A DNA stretch of 64,000 nt. It comes from Alentia gelatinosa. Its lineage: Eukaryota > Annelida > Polychaeta > Phyllodocida > Polynoidae. Each line of letters begins with the position of its first letter. The first letter of the stretch is position 1. Location: contig OX465579.1 in assembly GCA_950022655.1 (NCBI GenBank), positions 136,409,118-136,473,117 on the forward strand, read 5' to 3'. The notes below the pieces were generated by a model, which was given only the letters and a program-made list of their open reading frames with translations, had not been told where the DNA came from and did no database searches. Shown here piece by piece: positions 1 to 11,436 of the stretch. The translations under genes were made by a program, and so were the position numbers.

Positions 1-170
1 GGGGCGGCCGGAGGGGGCTGGCCGGCAGCGGGCAGAGGGCAGCCCGCCAGCCCTAATGACAAAGCCGAACCCTCAAGTGCTTACTAATCAGCAAGCTGGA
101 AAATCACAGGCGGCAAGTGAGCGGTGGTGGGTTGCGTGTGAATCACTACCCCTCCCGGTCAACAAGACTC
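1..170. promoter_or_regulatory. GC-rich conserved-element-like patch at left edge
   Basis: The first 60 bases are very rich in G and C, with GGCCGG and GGCAGC words, and run into a mixed stretch containing CTAATGAC followed by ACAAAG, which resemble homeodomain and SOX/TCF-type sites. A CGGTCAAC word lies near 140. The patch is cut by the window edge. No exon or splice pattern is visible. I infer a regulatory element from composition and motif density only; it could equally be the tail of an untranslated exon lying to the left. Confidence 0.3.
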
Positions 171-779
171 CAGTCTTTTAGATGCTTCCTTCCTTTTCTT
201 CTAAGCTTTTCCTCCGTGAAAACATTTTAGTACTTCGCCCACTGACCCCCTTTCAGGATTGTCTCATCCTCTTCCCAACCGCCTCTCTTCGCTGACCCTT
301 TTCTATGACCCTTATTTTTTATCAGGACTTGTTTCTCCTTGTATACATTCCTCTGTTCAAACTCCTCATCTCGCTCTTCCCCATATACCTTTTCCTTTAA
401 ACATAATCCCCATGATTAGATCATCTAGCGGTGATTTCTTTTTTGTTGACCTTTAAAAAAATCACATTATTTTATGAAGAGTTTACATAACCAACTGAAC
501 CCAAAGTTCAGATGAAGGCCAAGAAATTAAGGTTGGAACGTTGCAATTGTGTCTGAACTATTAAAAGGAGACAACTATCTTTAGATATAGATGTGCTTTT
601 AAAACCAATTGCAGTTTTTAAAGAGAAATTCAGATCTATTTGGTTGTGTGAACACCTCATTATTAATGTATTTTTCTATCTACTTCGCTGTTACTTTCTG
701 TCTTTCCCTATTTCTATATGTAGCCTCTCTTTGTGAGATCCGTTATTACTATCATTACACCCGTTCGCTTCCTACCTAT
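171..779. other. Non-coding AT-rich stretch, nothing recognised
   Basis: Mostly pyrimidine-rich then AT-rich sequence with frequent stops in all frames. The short open frames here show no domain, repeat or signal. No structural RNA or repeat was seen. Confidence 0.6.
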
Positions 780-1000
780 CCCCCTCTCACCTCCCCCGTC
801 CCCCCTCAGGCTGTAAGGGTGGCCGCGGTCAGAAGTCCAGTCATCAGGCCAATAAGGGCGGCTGTCGGGAGCACGTAGCGCCCGCTAATGGTCACTGATG
901 GGCGGTCACGGGCCGCATCGCGACGTTTGCGGTCACAATAGAGGGGATCCGGCCCCGGGGCTTGACCCCTTGGTCAGCGACCAGCCTTCATTACACACAA
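780..1000. promoter_or_regulatory. CpG-rich islet with CCAAT-type word
   Basis: After a C-rich run the sequence becomes CpG-rich, with GGCCAATAAGG (a CCAAT-box-like word), CGCTAATGG, several GGTCA/TGACC half sites and a GGCCCCGGGGC palindrome. Flanks are clearly AT-rich. The contrast suggests an enhancer or an unmethylated islet. No transcription start or open frame supports a promoter. Confidence 0.35.
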
Positions 1001-1029
1001 TCGCACAGACCCACGTGCGCACACACAGG

Positions 1030-1110
1030 CTAGCATCATGATCGTGTTATGATCATAAACCGTGATCAGTGCGCTTTGAGCTGATCGACGACTTTGAGCT
1101 GATCCACCCG
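1030..1110. repeat. TGATC cluster with an 18-bp tandem duplication
   Basis: TGATC occurs at 1039, 1050, 1063, 1082 and 1100. CTTTGAGCTGATC is present twice, at 1074 and 1092, exactly 18 bp apart. This is either a small slippage duplication or a homotypic cluster of binding sites next to the CpG islet. Confidence 0.6.
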
Positions 1111-2639
1111 CCCGCCATCTGCTCGTTCACGGTGAGACACTCGGTGAGCTACTCCTCTGCTGGGATCCACAGATCGATTCTTCATGTCTTCCTCCCTCCT
1201 TCTCTCATTTGAGAAGCCTTGGTGAGATCCGCCAAGAAGTTCATGTGGCGACAGCACATATTCCAATCTATATTTGACAACTACTAAGAATAGAACTCTG
1301 GGGAAGATATGACAGTTAATTTCATTTGGGGCGCTACATAAATATTCAATATAGTATTTCATATTGCAAAGTGAGAGGACAAGATGCCCAAAACATTGGT
1401 TGTAACCTATAGTCTGAGATAAGGTCTAGATTGTATACGTTACAATGAAAGACGTTTGGGAAAACGGAACGAAGGTGACAAACATTGTCGTGGTGACTTA
1501 CATTATCAACATCAATTCCTGTATGGCTTCAAATAGTACTGAGCTACTCATCCTCCCTTTACCACTCATCAGCAGATAAATAAAATCTTTCCCTATCATG
1601 ATGCCAAACAGGGAATTGCCAGATCTATGGCATTTCAATTATCATTGGCAGACTGACTGATTTAATGGCAGCCATTTATTGGACTTGTTCCTTGATATTA
1701 GACTTGCCCAATCCTGATGTGTTTGTGTTTATGCTATTCTTTTGGTTGTGTATCTTTTTTTGCACGAACCCGATGGTGCCACCATAATCAGGACCTGTCC
1801 CGTTGTGTATCAAATTACCCGACTTGAAAGGAGCCGTGGGTTGTGTTTTTTATTATTCTTTTTAATGAGGTGCACTATAGTGACCGGTTTGATTAGCACG
1901 ATATCGATACGCCACGCAGGTCTTTCATAATGACAGCCCATACACTTAATTCCCTCCCCACCCGTTTACATTAATACGCCAGGATAGATTTGGGACAAAG
2001 AACACTCTTCCTGTTGGGGATAATTAGATCATGGTGGGCCTTGCTTTGAGCAGGCGCGCGACGTACGTCTGTTTCAGCGGTGGCAGGCAGGCTGGCTCCC
2101 CTCAATGAGTAACGAGTAGAGGAAGAGGTCAAGTTCTCAGTCCAGTGATCTAGTGTGTGCTGCTCTTATGCAAGCCAGAGACCCCACTGGTGCAGCTCTT
2201 GGTGTCGAGAGAAAAGTAATTATGTACCTTTTGGATGACTCCAGTTTGTGTCAGTTACCAGTATTATACTTGGTAGATATATGGCTCAATGGGGTTGAAG
2301 GGGACAAAGCCATTCGCGGTAAGTGGTTTAGTGGCGGGTGGAAGGAGATATTCTCCTGTTCTGTTTTTTTGTGAAATGAAAAGTATATAAGCATGTAATA
2401 CTGACTGCAGGAATACTAAACATATATCACAGGATCCATCATTTAGAATAAGCTAAGTTCTACAGAGAGTGCTGTGACAATATTTGCGTTTCTTGCTCAA
2501 CTAAATTATGGAGATTTGAAGCTGAATACATCCAGATGATGTTGATTATTTGACAAAAAATACGAGGGTAGAATTAAAGATAGATTAAAGATCCATATGA
2601 TGTTAGATAACACTAAACGAGTAGAAAAGACAAACAGCG
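1111..2639. other. Non-coding stretch without clear features
   Basis: Unique-looking mixed sequence with stops in every frame. A small GC patch with GCGCGCGACGTACG lies near 2054. Open frames around 1742-1930 and 2153-2374 carry no recognisable protein. No RNA gene or repeat was found. Confidence 0.55.
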
Positions 2640-3070
2640 ACAGAACATGCAAGATTCAGACACCCCACGACTCGACAGCACAAGGTGCAATCTAACCCCG
2701 AATTGTAAGCCAATTTCTCTGCGCGCCCACCAAGCTCCAACCTTCACATTGCGCTGCATCATTGCTATGTGTCTCCCGCCTCCCCCTTCCCCCCACCGAC
2801 TACTAGGTGTCGCTCTGCTCACAAGAGCCCAGCGTCCTGTGCGGTCACGTGATGCCCCCTCGTGAGGAGGCTAAGTAATATGATTTGTTGGCCAGGGTCG
2901 CGGCGACGAGATTGAGTTGGTCAGCGGTGGTCAGCTCTAGTCACTACCGGTCGGCCGACGTCTTCGTTCTCATACCCCTCGTGGTAACGGGGTGTGACGT
3001 CTCGGGTAGGGACCGCGTCCCAGCGTCGTGGAAAACCAGTCGGCCAATCGGGAAGCAATCTCAGACTTGG
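2640..3070. promoter_or_regulatory. Two adjoining GC-rich patches (2680-2870 and 2885-3060)
   Basis: The first patch holds a weak CTCF-like word (CTACTAGGTGTCGCT, 2800-2814) and a CACGTG E-box at 2846. The second is CpG-rich and contains CGGCCAATCGG, a CCAAT-type box with symmetric CGG flanks, and GTGACGTC. Open frames crossing it are low-stop artefacts of composition. Regulatory use is inferred from composition and motifs. Confidence 0.35.
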
Positions 3071-3446
3071 CGCAGGTCTAAGCAAATTGGGATGACAATC
3101 TTTTGCAGTAATCTAGAACCTTGGCCTCGTATTCTAGTGAAGGATTTGGCAGCCATTCGGATAAAAGAAAACTTAGTTTGCAAATAATTGTGGAGTGATA
3201 TTCTCGAAGGTCAGGACGCCATATCAGGTGCTATGTTTCACATGTGTTGGCCCCATTCACTCCCAATTCCATGAATTTATGATGCGCATACTTGGATCAC
3301 ATATGTTGGCTTCCGAAGCCACATTATTCTAGACAGTGTGGCGATGCCCTTTGGAAATTCTCAGAAGCCACAATTGAAGCCACCAGAACGGTTGAAAAGT
3401 CATGTGCCTAGATGCCTCGGAATGACGCATTTCATTCTGAGAAGTA

Positions 3447-3844
3447 AAGTTGAATTCACACGGTGGGATTCATGTACCTCACGAAGTCCCATGAGATTCT
3501 GTTCCCAGTGTCGCCAACAATTGCGGGGGGGGGGGGATCTCTCTCAAGGATATGCAACCCCACACTTTATATGAAGATGTATGAAGTAGTTTACCACACA
3601 AAACCAAACTCGTTCAATTTAAAATTCAAAACGTTTATTGATGATAAAACTATGAGTTACAGTATGGTCAATGAGATGAGTGATGTGTGATTCATAAAAT
3701 AACTCAACGTTTCGATACAATTTATGTATCTTCGTCAGGAGTAGTTTATATGAAGATATTGTGTTCGAGTATAGAATCATTGCTGCATTAGTCCCAGAGA
3801 AACGCCTTATGAGGTACATGAACCTCATCGTGTGAATCCCACTT
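3447..3844. mobile_element. Foldback (MITE-like) element with imperfect inverted ends
   Basis: The ends form an inverted repeat of about 40 bp. Both arms read AAGT, then a short variable part, ATTCACACG, then TTCATGTACCTCA. The left arm is 3447-3486 and the right arm is the reverse complement of about 3805-3844. The ATTCACACG-to-AAG stretch matches at 27 of 33 positions, counted by hand. The interior includes CGATAC/GTATC(TTCG) around 3712-3735, a small palindrome, and a run of 12 G at 3525-3536. It has no transposase frame. Length and structure fit a non-autonomous DNA transposon or foldback element; the family is unknown and I see no clear target duplication. Confidence 0.6.
3525..3536 (+). 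repeat. Poly-G run (12 G)
   Basis: Uninterrupted G tract inside the foldback element. It could form a quadruplex or be a sequencing-length artefact; homopolymer length is uncertain. Confidence 0.85.
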
Positions 3845-4329
3845 CATATAACTTAAGGATATCAGTAATTTAATTACATTTCGGTTTGGCTAAATGGCTA
3901 AAGACACAAATGGCTAGAAACACAAAATACCACAACTGCTGTGGAAAAGAAATGTTATTCACATTTCAAAATATGAAAAATCTCTTCCAAAGGTAGTAGT
4001 GTTTGACTATTTTTTCTCTCTCGGCCTTCCAGGTGGGAGAAGTGTTAAAATAAAAGACATAGTTATATTTGCTAAATATTTCCCCCGTGCAGTCATATAT
4101 TATTACAGTTTTAGGAATCATAGATTACACATTGTGAATGTTCCACTCAATCCTTTGGAAATAATCCGCGCATCTTAGTTTAATGACACTCTATTTATAC
4201 TGCCCACCAGGGCGGAGGATGCGTTAGATGAATAATTTGTCGATACACGGTGGGTGCTGATCGCTATCTGATCGGCTTTCAGCTTCACTAGACATTAACA
4301 CGAAACAACCTGCCATCACTAAACCACCA
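3845..4329. other. AT-rich non-coding stretch with a small tandem duplication
   Basis: AATGGCTA followed by A-rich sequence is repeated about 15 bp apart near 3892-3925. CCACCAGGGCGGAG at about 4205 is a weak CTCF-like word. Nothing else was recognised. Confidence 0.5.
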
Positions 4330-4900
4330 CCAGCCCCATCCACCCCCTGAATCGTGCTCCGTATCGAGATGGGGATCGGCAGCACCGACTGACCCCATCT
4401 CCACTCACCTCAAAGCCACACACGGGGCTGTCCGAGCGAGGAGGAGGAACGACGGGGAGAGAAGGGGAATGGATCACCAAAGCACTGGAGCGCGTGTGAA
4501 GGTGGCCTTGGGGCAGGGTTCTCAGAGGGGTGGGCGGCGGGTGGTGAGTGCATGGGGTGATTCTTTTAGAAACTTGCTAAGGTGGACTGACAGGGTCATG
4601 CGGTTGGTACCCTGGATGGACACGGCCAAGGGGTCATGCTTAAGGGCTGGCAGGCCTATGTGTTCGGTTCTCCTTCCCCGAAATCAAGGGGCCACACAAA
4701 AGTAGCGGCATAGACATTACCGGGGAGACGGGGGTTGACCTGGGGACTAGTATTTCCCAGGGCTGGGTGGTCGCTCCCCCCCCCTGTGTGAGATCACGTC
4801 ATGTCGCGTAGACACGCCTTGATCCACGGCCTCACACCTGTCTGCCCCTACCCCTCACCTGTGACCACTACGAACCCCCATCAAGTTACGACCGTGGGAA
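4330..4900. promoter_or_regulatory. GC-richer patch carrying a GGGGGTTGAC word
   Basis: Mixed C-rich then G-rich sequence with modest CpG. The word GGGGGTTGACC at about 4730 is shared with islets near 9.1, 10.8 and 27.2 kb. A C run sits near 4778. No exon was identified; the frame at 4469-4705 lacks any recognisable feature. Confidence 0.3.
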
Positions 4901-6229
4901 CAGGAGCTTTATCTCACCCCTGGTATTTCTGTCTCATATACTTAACATTGGGAACTTTTACTGAACGCCCATGGAGTATTTAGAAATAAATACTCAATGG
5001 GGAATTATGTCACAATTGTTAGCCAATTAGTCAATGTGAGGGGTGAGATGAATTGGAAATCCTATTCAAGTTTACAGTCAATGCTTGATTTGATCACATC
5101 TCACGTAAATCAAGCAGCTTCGCCATGTGAATTACTACCCTATTCAAACTCGAAGGGATACATGCTCTGACCTTAAATTTCCATAGGTTTCCACTAGATA
5201 CGAAGTACTCGAACTTCGTATCCACATTCATAGCAGCAAAGGCGATTGTGAGTTTAATGACCAAAGACAGAAGTTTTGAAGCTAACCAGCATGATTTAGG
5301 TCGGGGTAAGAAACAGTAATATGAAAAAGTACAATAGAAAAAGTACAATGGCAAGGAAAGGACAGCAATAGCAAAACAATGACTTTCACGTCCAAAGTTA
5401 CTTAAACGAGATTTGAAATGTGCATTTTACATAGGAGGTGGAAGGGTGAAACGATGCTGTTCGATTTCCAATGGTATCCAGTGAATGTATCGTCAACTAG
5501 ACCCTTACAATCTACCGTCTAGGGTTTGGTAATTTTCAAACATTATTTTATATGAGTAGTATTTCAAGATCATAAGAGCATTATTGTTCCAGAGTCACTA
5601 CACACACACGTCTGGGACATAACCTGGATATAAAGTCAAAATCTAAAGCGACTTCTTGGAGTATTTATAGGATGGAAGGGTGGTTTCGATTTATATCAGA
5701 ATTGATGACGGTGTTTACTGGCAGCATGATCGATGCATGATTTGTCGCGTGTATCCAGGTGGGCCGAGCTAATCAAGGCCGACCGGAACGTCTGTGGCAG
5801 TGTGTATATACCTCTCCTTGCCTACAATCAACAGCACACCTCCGCCCATCACCACCACAGCACGCTGCCCTTCATGAGTTCATCGCGTGTTTGCATGGCT
5901 TCCTTCCGTACTACCAAACAGAAATTAGGAGGGAGACAACAATTGCAGCCTGACTTCTTTATGTCCAGTCGGACAACCCTTCGCCTCTCTCACCTGACAT
6001 TGTCATGTAAAGTTGTAGCTAGAGGTCTACGAAGGCCACCCCTAAATATAATCTCATTGCCTTTGCCTCGTTTTCCCAGACTCCCATTTACCAGGAGTAA
6101 TATTGATAAATCACATTGGGGTACCATGCTATTTTCTTCTTTGTTATGCAATTGCCATGTAAAGCTAGGATTATTTCTATCCTTTGGAATTTCCGAAGAT
6201 ACAATTTAGGAACCGGTCCCATGGGTGTA
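4901..6229. other. Non-coding stretch, nothing recognised
   Basis: Mixed AT-rich DNA. The 158-codon frame at 5733-6209 crosses this region. It has no family signature and its composition is that of the surrounding DNA. No RNA or repeat was seen. Confidence 0.5.
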
Positions 6230-6720
6230 ACTATTGCCTCCGCCCCTCCTCCTACTTGGTCTCACCCCCATCGGCTTCAGACAGGTATCACACACGTTTT
6301 ACCCCACCCTAGCACACCCCACACCCGCGGGGTCACAGGTGATGGCAGACCAGGTGAAGAGGACCCCCAACCATCTGTCAATCAGCCAGGTAAATAACGG
6401 CCCCGGCATGGCAACCCCTCACCTTTCCCCTTGCTAATTGATTCCCGGGGCACAATAGGTTGTACTATAGACTCACCAGCGACCACTCAGAGCTGGGGAG
6501 TTGGGCAGGTACGCCCCCTCCACCTGAACCACCCACAGCCCAACTTTCCATCTCACCCCAGCCAACCCTTCGACAGTCAACCACCCGGCTACATTACCAG
6601 AGGTCAGAGGTGACGCCCATGTCGGCGACTGGAGGTGATTGCACGGACAAGAAGTGGGTGATTTCTGACAAAAGCCGAGTACAAGCACATGGGAGGTGGT
6701 TTCTAACTAAATGAGAATGG
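6230..6720. other. C-rich, CpG-poor stretch with one perfect PBX/PREP decamer
   Basis: Dense CCC and CAC words without CpG enrichment. CTGTCAATCA at 6375-6384 is the exact reverse complement of TGATTGACAG, the established PBX-PREP/MEIS composite site. The overlapping open frames in three phases are composition artefacts. Confidence 0.4.
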
Positions 6721-6774
6721 GACTTGGGCAAGAATCGTAGAGGCGGACAAGGGGAACTTTGTTGTGTTTGTGTC

Positions 6775-7136
6775 CATGGTGAATAAGAGTGTATTGCATA
6801 TGTGACGTATAGGTATAGTTGTATATAGACGTATAGGTATTAGTTGAGTGGTGAATAAGGGCATATTGCATTAGTGTATATTGCATGTATGACGCATGAG
6901 AAATATATTGGACATGATTTAATTACGTGTGTACTGGATGTTTGATGAACAAGCGTAAATTGGGGATATCTTGAAAAAGTATAAACAACTCTATATTGAC
7001 GTGAATATTGGATATATACTGGTAAAATGTATATTGGATATCTAATGAATACGTGCATGGTGAATGTAAAGTATATTGAATATGTGGTGAATAGGTGTAT
7101 ATATTCTATATATGGTGGAAGTGTTTGATCCCACAC
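6775..7136. repeat. Decayed AT-rich minisatellite
   Basis: Imperfect repetition of words such as GTGAATAAG, GTATATTG and GGATATNTGATGAATA at irregular spacing of roughly 25-40 bp. Copies differ strongly, so the array is old. The 98-codon minus frame that spans it is tyrosine- and isoleucine-rich because of the repeat. Confidence 0.55.
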
Positions 7137-7151
7137 GTTACTGTCCTAGTG

Positions 7152-7316
7152 ATATATGGAAACATGGTAAGTGTATCTGAATAAAATCTGTTCCTTGTTG
7201 CTTTGTGTCAGAAATATTCACCGAGTTCGAAGAACGAGGTTAATATTTCCCAACAAAACAACAAGGAATATGTGTAGCCTACTTCAGATACACTGACCAC
7301 GTCTCATTAACATATA
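7152..7316. mobile_element. Short foldback element, about 165 bp
   Basis: An imperfect inverted repeat of about 60 bp per arm. The left arm (7163-7218) contains GTGTATCTGA, TTCCTTGTTG and AAATATT. The right arm (7242-7300) contains their complements AATATTTC, CAACAAGGAA and TCAGATACAC in reverse order. The centre CGAGTTCGAAGAACGAG is itself nearly palindromic. Size and symmetry fit a MITE or a long hairpin source. No coding capacity. Confidence 0.6.
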
Positions 7317-7366
7317 CCTGGAAATCATTGAATACACTATCATGAAACAAGTTATATGGTGCGGAG

Positions 7367-7389
7367 TGCACGAACTGTTAGTTCGTGCA
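7367..7389. repeat. Perfect 10-bp hairpin with 3-nt loop
   Basis: TGCACGAACT, loop GTT, then AGTTCGTGCA. The palindrome is exact and lies just downstream of the foldback element. It is not followed by a T run and is too short for a microRNA precursor. Confidence 0.75.
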
Positions 7390-9104
7390 GAGTGTGTAGA
7401 ATAAAGTCCATACAGCTGACCCTTATTTACGCGGAGGTATACAAGAATAACAAACTGAGGCTGCTGCTGATTAGTAGTTGGTTCCCCTCACTCCCCATAG
7501 ACCCGCCACCACCAGCGACCGCAGCTTAATGTGGCGTGGTGGCTTTAAGGGCCGCTGTTATTATTCTCCCCTGGACCGTGCATGGTGGGTCCATACGCCA
7601 TACACGGGTCAGCATTTAGTGGGTCCTCTTCGAGCTTTTGTCTCGGCAATATGCTGGGTCTGCAGACAAGAGGCCATCCAGCGTGTCTATCTAACAGCGT
7701 CAGGTTTTGTCCGCCCTCTCAAAACCACCCTCTCATCCTCACCCACCCACCGCACAATCTTCATCCATCCTAGTACGAGAGTACCTTAAGTTGGAAGCCA
7801 TTAATGCGTCGGTCCTGAGACTAGAACGCTTTTATGTACCTGTTCAGGTGGTTTAAGTACTCTGCGGTCTTTGTAAGTCTTTCATTTTAGCCTTCACACC
7901 AAATTAACATCTCTGCATTTACAGTGCTTGACCTTATTCAGTAAAATCACCGGTCAGACATTGCCTTTTACCTTCGACCCCAAGTCAGTGCTAGGTACTA
8001 GGTTAAATATACGGTCCAAATCCATAGGTCGTTTACGATTGCCTTCCGTGGAAGCCTAATTGACTTTCATTGACTAGCGCAGTACAACTGCTTCCTCCAA
8101 GTGCTCCGAGAATGATGCTGATAGGCGGTGGCTCCCCCTTCAGGGGAATCAGAAAACGAAAGCCAGTTACGCCTCTGGAATGGCGATGGTATATTTGGTA
8201 TTTTCAGTCCTTTCAGCCCCAAAACAATTCAATTATTTAGGAGTAAATTTACTAGTGGCCAACATTTACATAAGGTTTTAGTTTGTAGGCTGGTTATTTC
8301 CCTTAGTTTGTATTATTTACATTGAATCCGGTGTTCTCTTTACAACTCCCTGGGCAGATAGCTTGGTATACGAACTTAATAAAAAAAATCTTATTTCTGA
8401 TATAGGATTGAGGATGTTTATGCAGAAAGTATGGGCCCATGCATAAAGTATGTATGCGGTGAGGATGGTGGCGCATGGCGGTGGTAGTGGTGGGGGTATG
8501 GGGAGGGGCTAGTGGTGGTGGGGGGGGGGATACTTGGAGATTTTGCGTACATCCCTTCTTTAATCTAGTTCTATTGCGTACCTACTTTATAGATGATCCC
8601 TGTATAAGTTTATATCATGATATTTTAGAAATCATTGGACAACATACTTGGACAATCGTTCGGTTTTGATGGACAAATTGCAACGTAGAAGATGGTATTT
8701 GTAGATTGCTTGGTTCGTGTTGTCGATTTATACTCGGTTCCATCTAATGTTGATATTCATCCCATGGTATAAGGCAAGTTGGAAAACAAGAATATTGTGT
8801 CTTGTCTGAGATTGTCAAAACGTTTCCTCAAAATGGGTCTAAATTACCATAATAATGGCTGAGGCCAAAAAAAATCTTATTTCGTACTGGTTACACAAAC
8901 ATCAGTATGCAAATGTTTTAAATCATTGGTGAATATGTAAGTTATCATTGGAATATTATGTGGAGTTTAAGCATTTACTTTTTCTTTTTAATAAGGCCAT
9001 GTTCATACCTGTCTAATTCGACAAACATGCACTACAGCAGTCACTCCTAACACTCGTCTGCTTTCTGCCATGTATAAAGAGGCAATCTTTTGGTGAACAC
9101 AATA
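7390..9104. other. Non-coding AT-rich stretch with minor repeats
   Basis: A run of 10 G lies at 8520-8529 in a GGT-rich patch (8466-8530). The 17-mer consisting of eight A followed by TCTTATTTC occurs twice, at about 8381 and 8867, suggesting a decayed duplication. Nothing else was recognised; open frames are short. Confidence 0.5.
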
Positions 9105-9335
9105 TGGTTGTCGCATGGCTGTCGGGGGTTGACACGACCGTCAACACCGGAGTCTCTCGCCGGGCTGTGGGTGACGACAGCCGGTCAACACAGAGATGGG
9201 CGGGACGACGGGACCTGCCGCCGATCTCTGCCACCCTCAGGGCCGTTGACGGTGGTGGTGGGCCGTGTCAGGGCCGTGTCAGGCCGGGCCGACCTGGAGG
9301 TGTCGGGAAAGGTTGTTTGTACATCGGTATTTGTA
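9105..9335. promoter_or_regulatory. CpG-rich islet with repeated GTTGAC/GTCAAC words
   Basis: The islet is sharply bounded by AT-rich DNA. GGGGGTTGAC is at 9124 and is followed by CGTCAACACCGG, CCGGTCAACACAG and CCGTTGACGG, giving alternating orientations of one half site. A direct 11-bp repeat, GGGCCGTGTCA, lies near 9261-9282. The density of one word suggests a bound element; the factor is unknown. Confidence 0.4.
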
Positions 9336-10310
9336 TTGATAGGGGAGTAGAGAGAATAGCACCCATTGTACGACAGGTCAGGGAGGGTTAGCTACCTATC
9401 ACTGGAAGTTCTCGTCTGGTAACCGTATGGTGTAACGAAGTTTGTACCGGACCTTTTAGTAGTAAAATAAGATAAGAGGCATGTTTTACCACCTCTCATT
9501 GTTTGCTCCAATGGATCACGATGTTTCATCAGACAGGGCGGTAGCAGCCCTAACCTAGCATTAACCTAACAGTAGATTAATCAGGTCCTATTTTCAGAAC
9601 CTTCAAGATAGAGATTTACCAGGGTTAAATACCAGATAGGTCATACATCATTACACAAACAACCTTGAATTATAATATTATCAAAGATCAAACTGTATTA
9701 ACATTGATAACATATAGATATAACCATTGATTGCTTTAATGTTGAAAATTAACCGTACTTATTCCGATATTTAATGAATGATAAGTGTCAGGAAACCACT
9801 CCACTTTAGGCAGTCGGACCATTAATATCACATTTTATCTAAAGAGATATTACATAAATTGGTTTCGCTAATCTTCCATTGAAATTATGACGGAGAAAGA
9901 GTGCCCATTCACCTGTAGTTAACATTATCAAGTGGCATATTATCTCAATGAGGTATTGTCTGGACGTCCTTGAAATATCATCATGGTTGAGTACTGTATG
10001 CACATTATAATGGCCCCAATATGAGATGGCTCTAAAAAAAGCACTTCAGTCACGATTTAACGTGCACATACACACACCGCTATACGCATATACATGGAGA
10101 GAGAGACAGGAGGGAATTGGACAGTTCTAGACCTTCAGCTAAGTGCCTGTCAGATCAAGTGACTCAAAAGAGCCATACCCTGTATGTGTTTGACATCTCT
10201 CCCATAATGATTACTCATGTGATGAATTGCAGCGCTTGTGAAATGTTTTAGAGTATTGTTTGGGATGCCAAGTTTTTTTTCTCTCCATACATAGAGGATG
10301 AGTAATAGTG
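9336..10310. other. AT-rich non-coding stretch, nothing recognised
   Basis: Stops are frequent in all frames. No repeat, RNA or motif cluster stood out. Confidence 0.6.
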
Positions 10311-10318
10311 GTCTTACA

Positions 10319-10334
10319 CCACTAGGGGGTCTGG
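10319..10334 (+). promoter_or_regulatory. CTCF-like word with one core mismatch
   Basis: CCACTAGGGGGTCTGG matches the CTCF core CCASYAGRKGGC except for GTC in place of GGC. Weak candidate. Confidence 0.3.
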
Positions 10335-10655
10335 TAATGTATTCTAGACCTATACAGCTTTATTATGTCAAATAGTACCACGCTAGGATATATAATATAT
10401 TCCAGAATGTCTATTTATCTCATTATTCAGTTAGCTAGACAGCTGAGAATGTGCAAACAGCATGAGTCTCTTTTGTCTGTGACATCAATTCGCAGTCGGG
10501 TATATCACAATGCGGGGGTTGTTACAACTCTGAATCACAGGCCAAGTTTTCTACCATCTCCATCGTCCTTGACCTCCACGCACCCCCACAATCTATTGGG
10601 TGCTTGCTTATATTAGACCCATCCCCCAGGGGCAAAACTTGAACCCCTCCCCCTT
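10335..10655. other. Non-coding stretch, nothing recognised
   Basis: AT-rich then C-rich sequence with no supported feature. Confidence 0.55.
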
Positions 10656-10671
10656 AACGCCTGCCTCCCCT

Positions 10672-10730
10672 TCCATCACCATCACCACCACCACCACCAC
10701 CTCGACCACCACTACCACCGCCACTCGGTG
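10672..10730. repeat. Imperfect CCA/ACC trinucleotide repeat
   Basis: Runs of CACCAT and CCACCACCACC with point changes, about 60 bp. It creates the glycine-rich low-complexity minus-strand frame at 10654-10989, which is not a gene. Confidence 0.75.
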
Positions 10731-10769
10731 ACCATTTAGATTGATATAAATCCATCACTGTCACCTCCC

Positions 10770-11190
10770 GGAGCCGGCCCACCGCTGTCAACCCCGTGAC
10801 AGTGAGTCCGGGGGTTGACAACAGATAAAAGACGCCGACGACTGCGCCCCCTGTCGACGTCACGCCGCGGCGTTTGACAAACGACATCTTGCAGTGACAA
10901 GGTCGGGGTCGGCGGGCTGAGGGGAGCGGCGAGCACCGGGCCCGTTTTTGCCACCTCCTGACAAGAGCCGAAACCCTAGCAATATTCATGGAGGGCGCGG
11001 CGTGTTTGAAGTCGGCCCGGCTGGCTGGTTGGCGGTGGTTTTTGATGGGTTATCTGATTGGGGGCCTGACAGGCTGACACGCCGACTGACACGGACAATA
11101 GCCAACAAACAGGCGGTTTTTAAAGCGCAGTCACTCAGCCGGGGGCCTCGCTGTAAATCAGACGGACTGAACTCAAGTCCCACCACAGAC
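10770..11190. promoter_or_regulatory. CpG-rich islet with CTCF-like site and shared words
   Basis: High CpG density. Contains GGGGGTTGAC (10810), CTGTCAACCCC (10785), a good CTCF-like core on the minus strand (CTGCGCCCCCTGTCG, 10842-10856) and immediately after it a block, 10856-10890, shared with 12971-13013. An ACAGATAA GATA-type word is at about 10820. Open frames of 83-113 codons over it on both strands show no domain. I infer an enhancer or insulator-like element. Confidence 0.45.
10842..10856 (-). promoter_or_regulatory. CTCF-like motif
   Basis: The minus strand reads CGACAGGGGGCGCAG, close to the bilaterian CTCF core CCANNAGGGGGCGC. The motif is known to be conserved from insects to vertebrates; occupancy is not shown by sequence. 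Confidence 0.45.
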
Positions 11191-11317
11191 CGGCATTGAA
11201 TCAATTTAATAAGATAGGCCGGCAGGGGAGGGGAGGGTATACAACACTGGGACAGTGGGAGAGGTGGCAGGACAGGGAACATAGAGGAAGATTCACTGCA
11301 TGTGAAACAAGTGCAGT

Positions 11318-11347
11318 GAGAGAGCAAGAGAGAGAGAGAGCCAGAGA

Positions 11348-11391
<44 letters not shown>

Positions 11392-11436
11392 GAAGGAAGG
11401 AGAAAGGGAAGGAGGGAGAGAGAGAGGGTGTGTGTA
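11318..11436 (+). repeat. GA-rich microsatellite
   Basis: (GA)n with interruptions (AAAG, GGAAGG), about 120 bp, ending in GGTGTGTGTG. It produces Glu/Arg-only frames on + and Ser/Leu frames on -, none of which is a gene. Confidence 0.9.
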
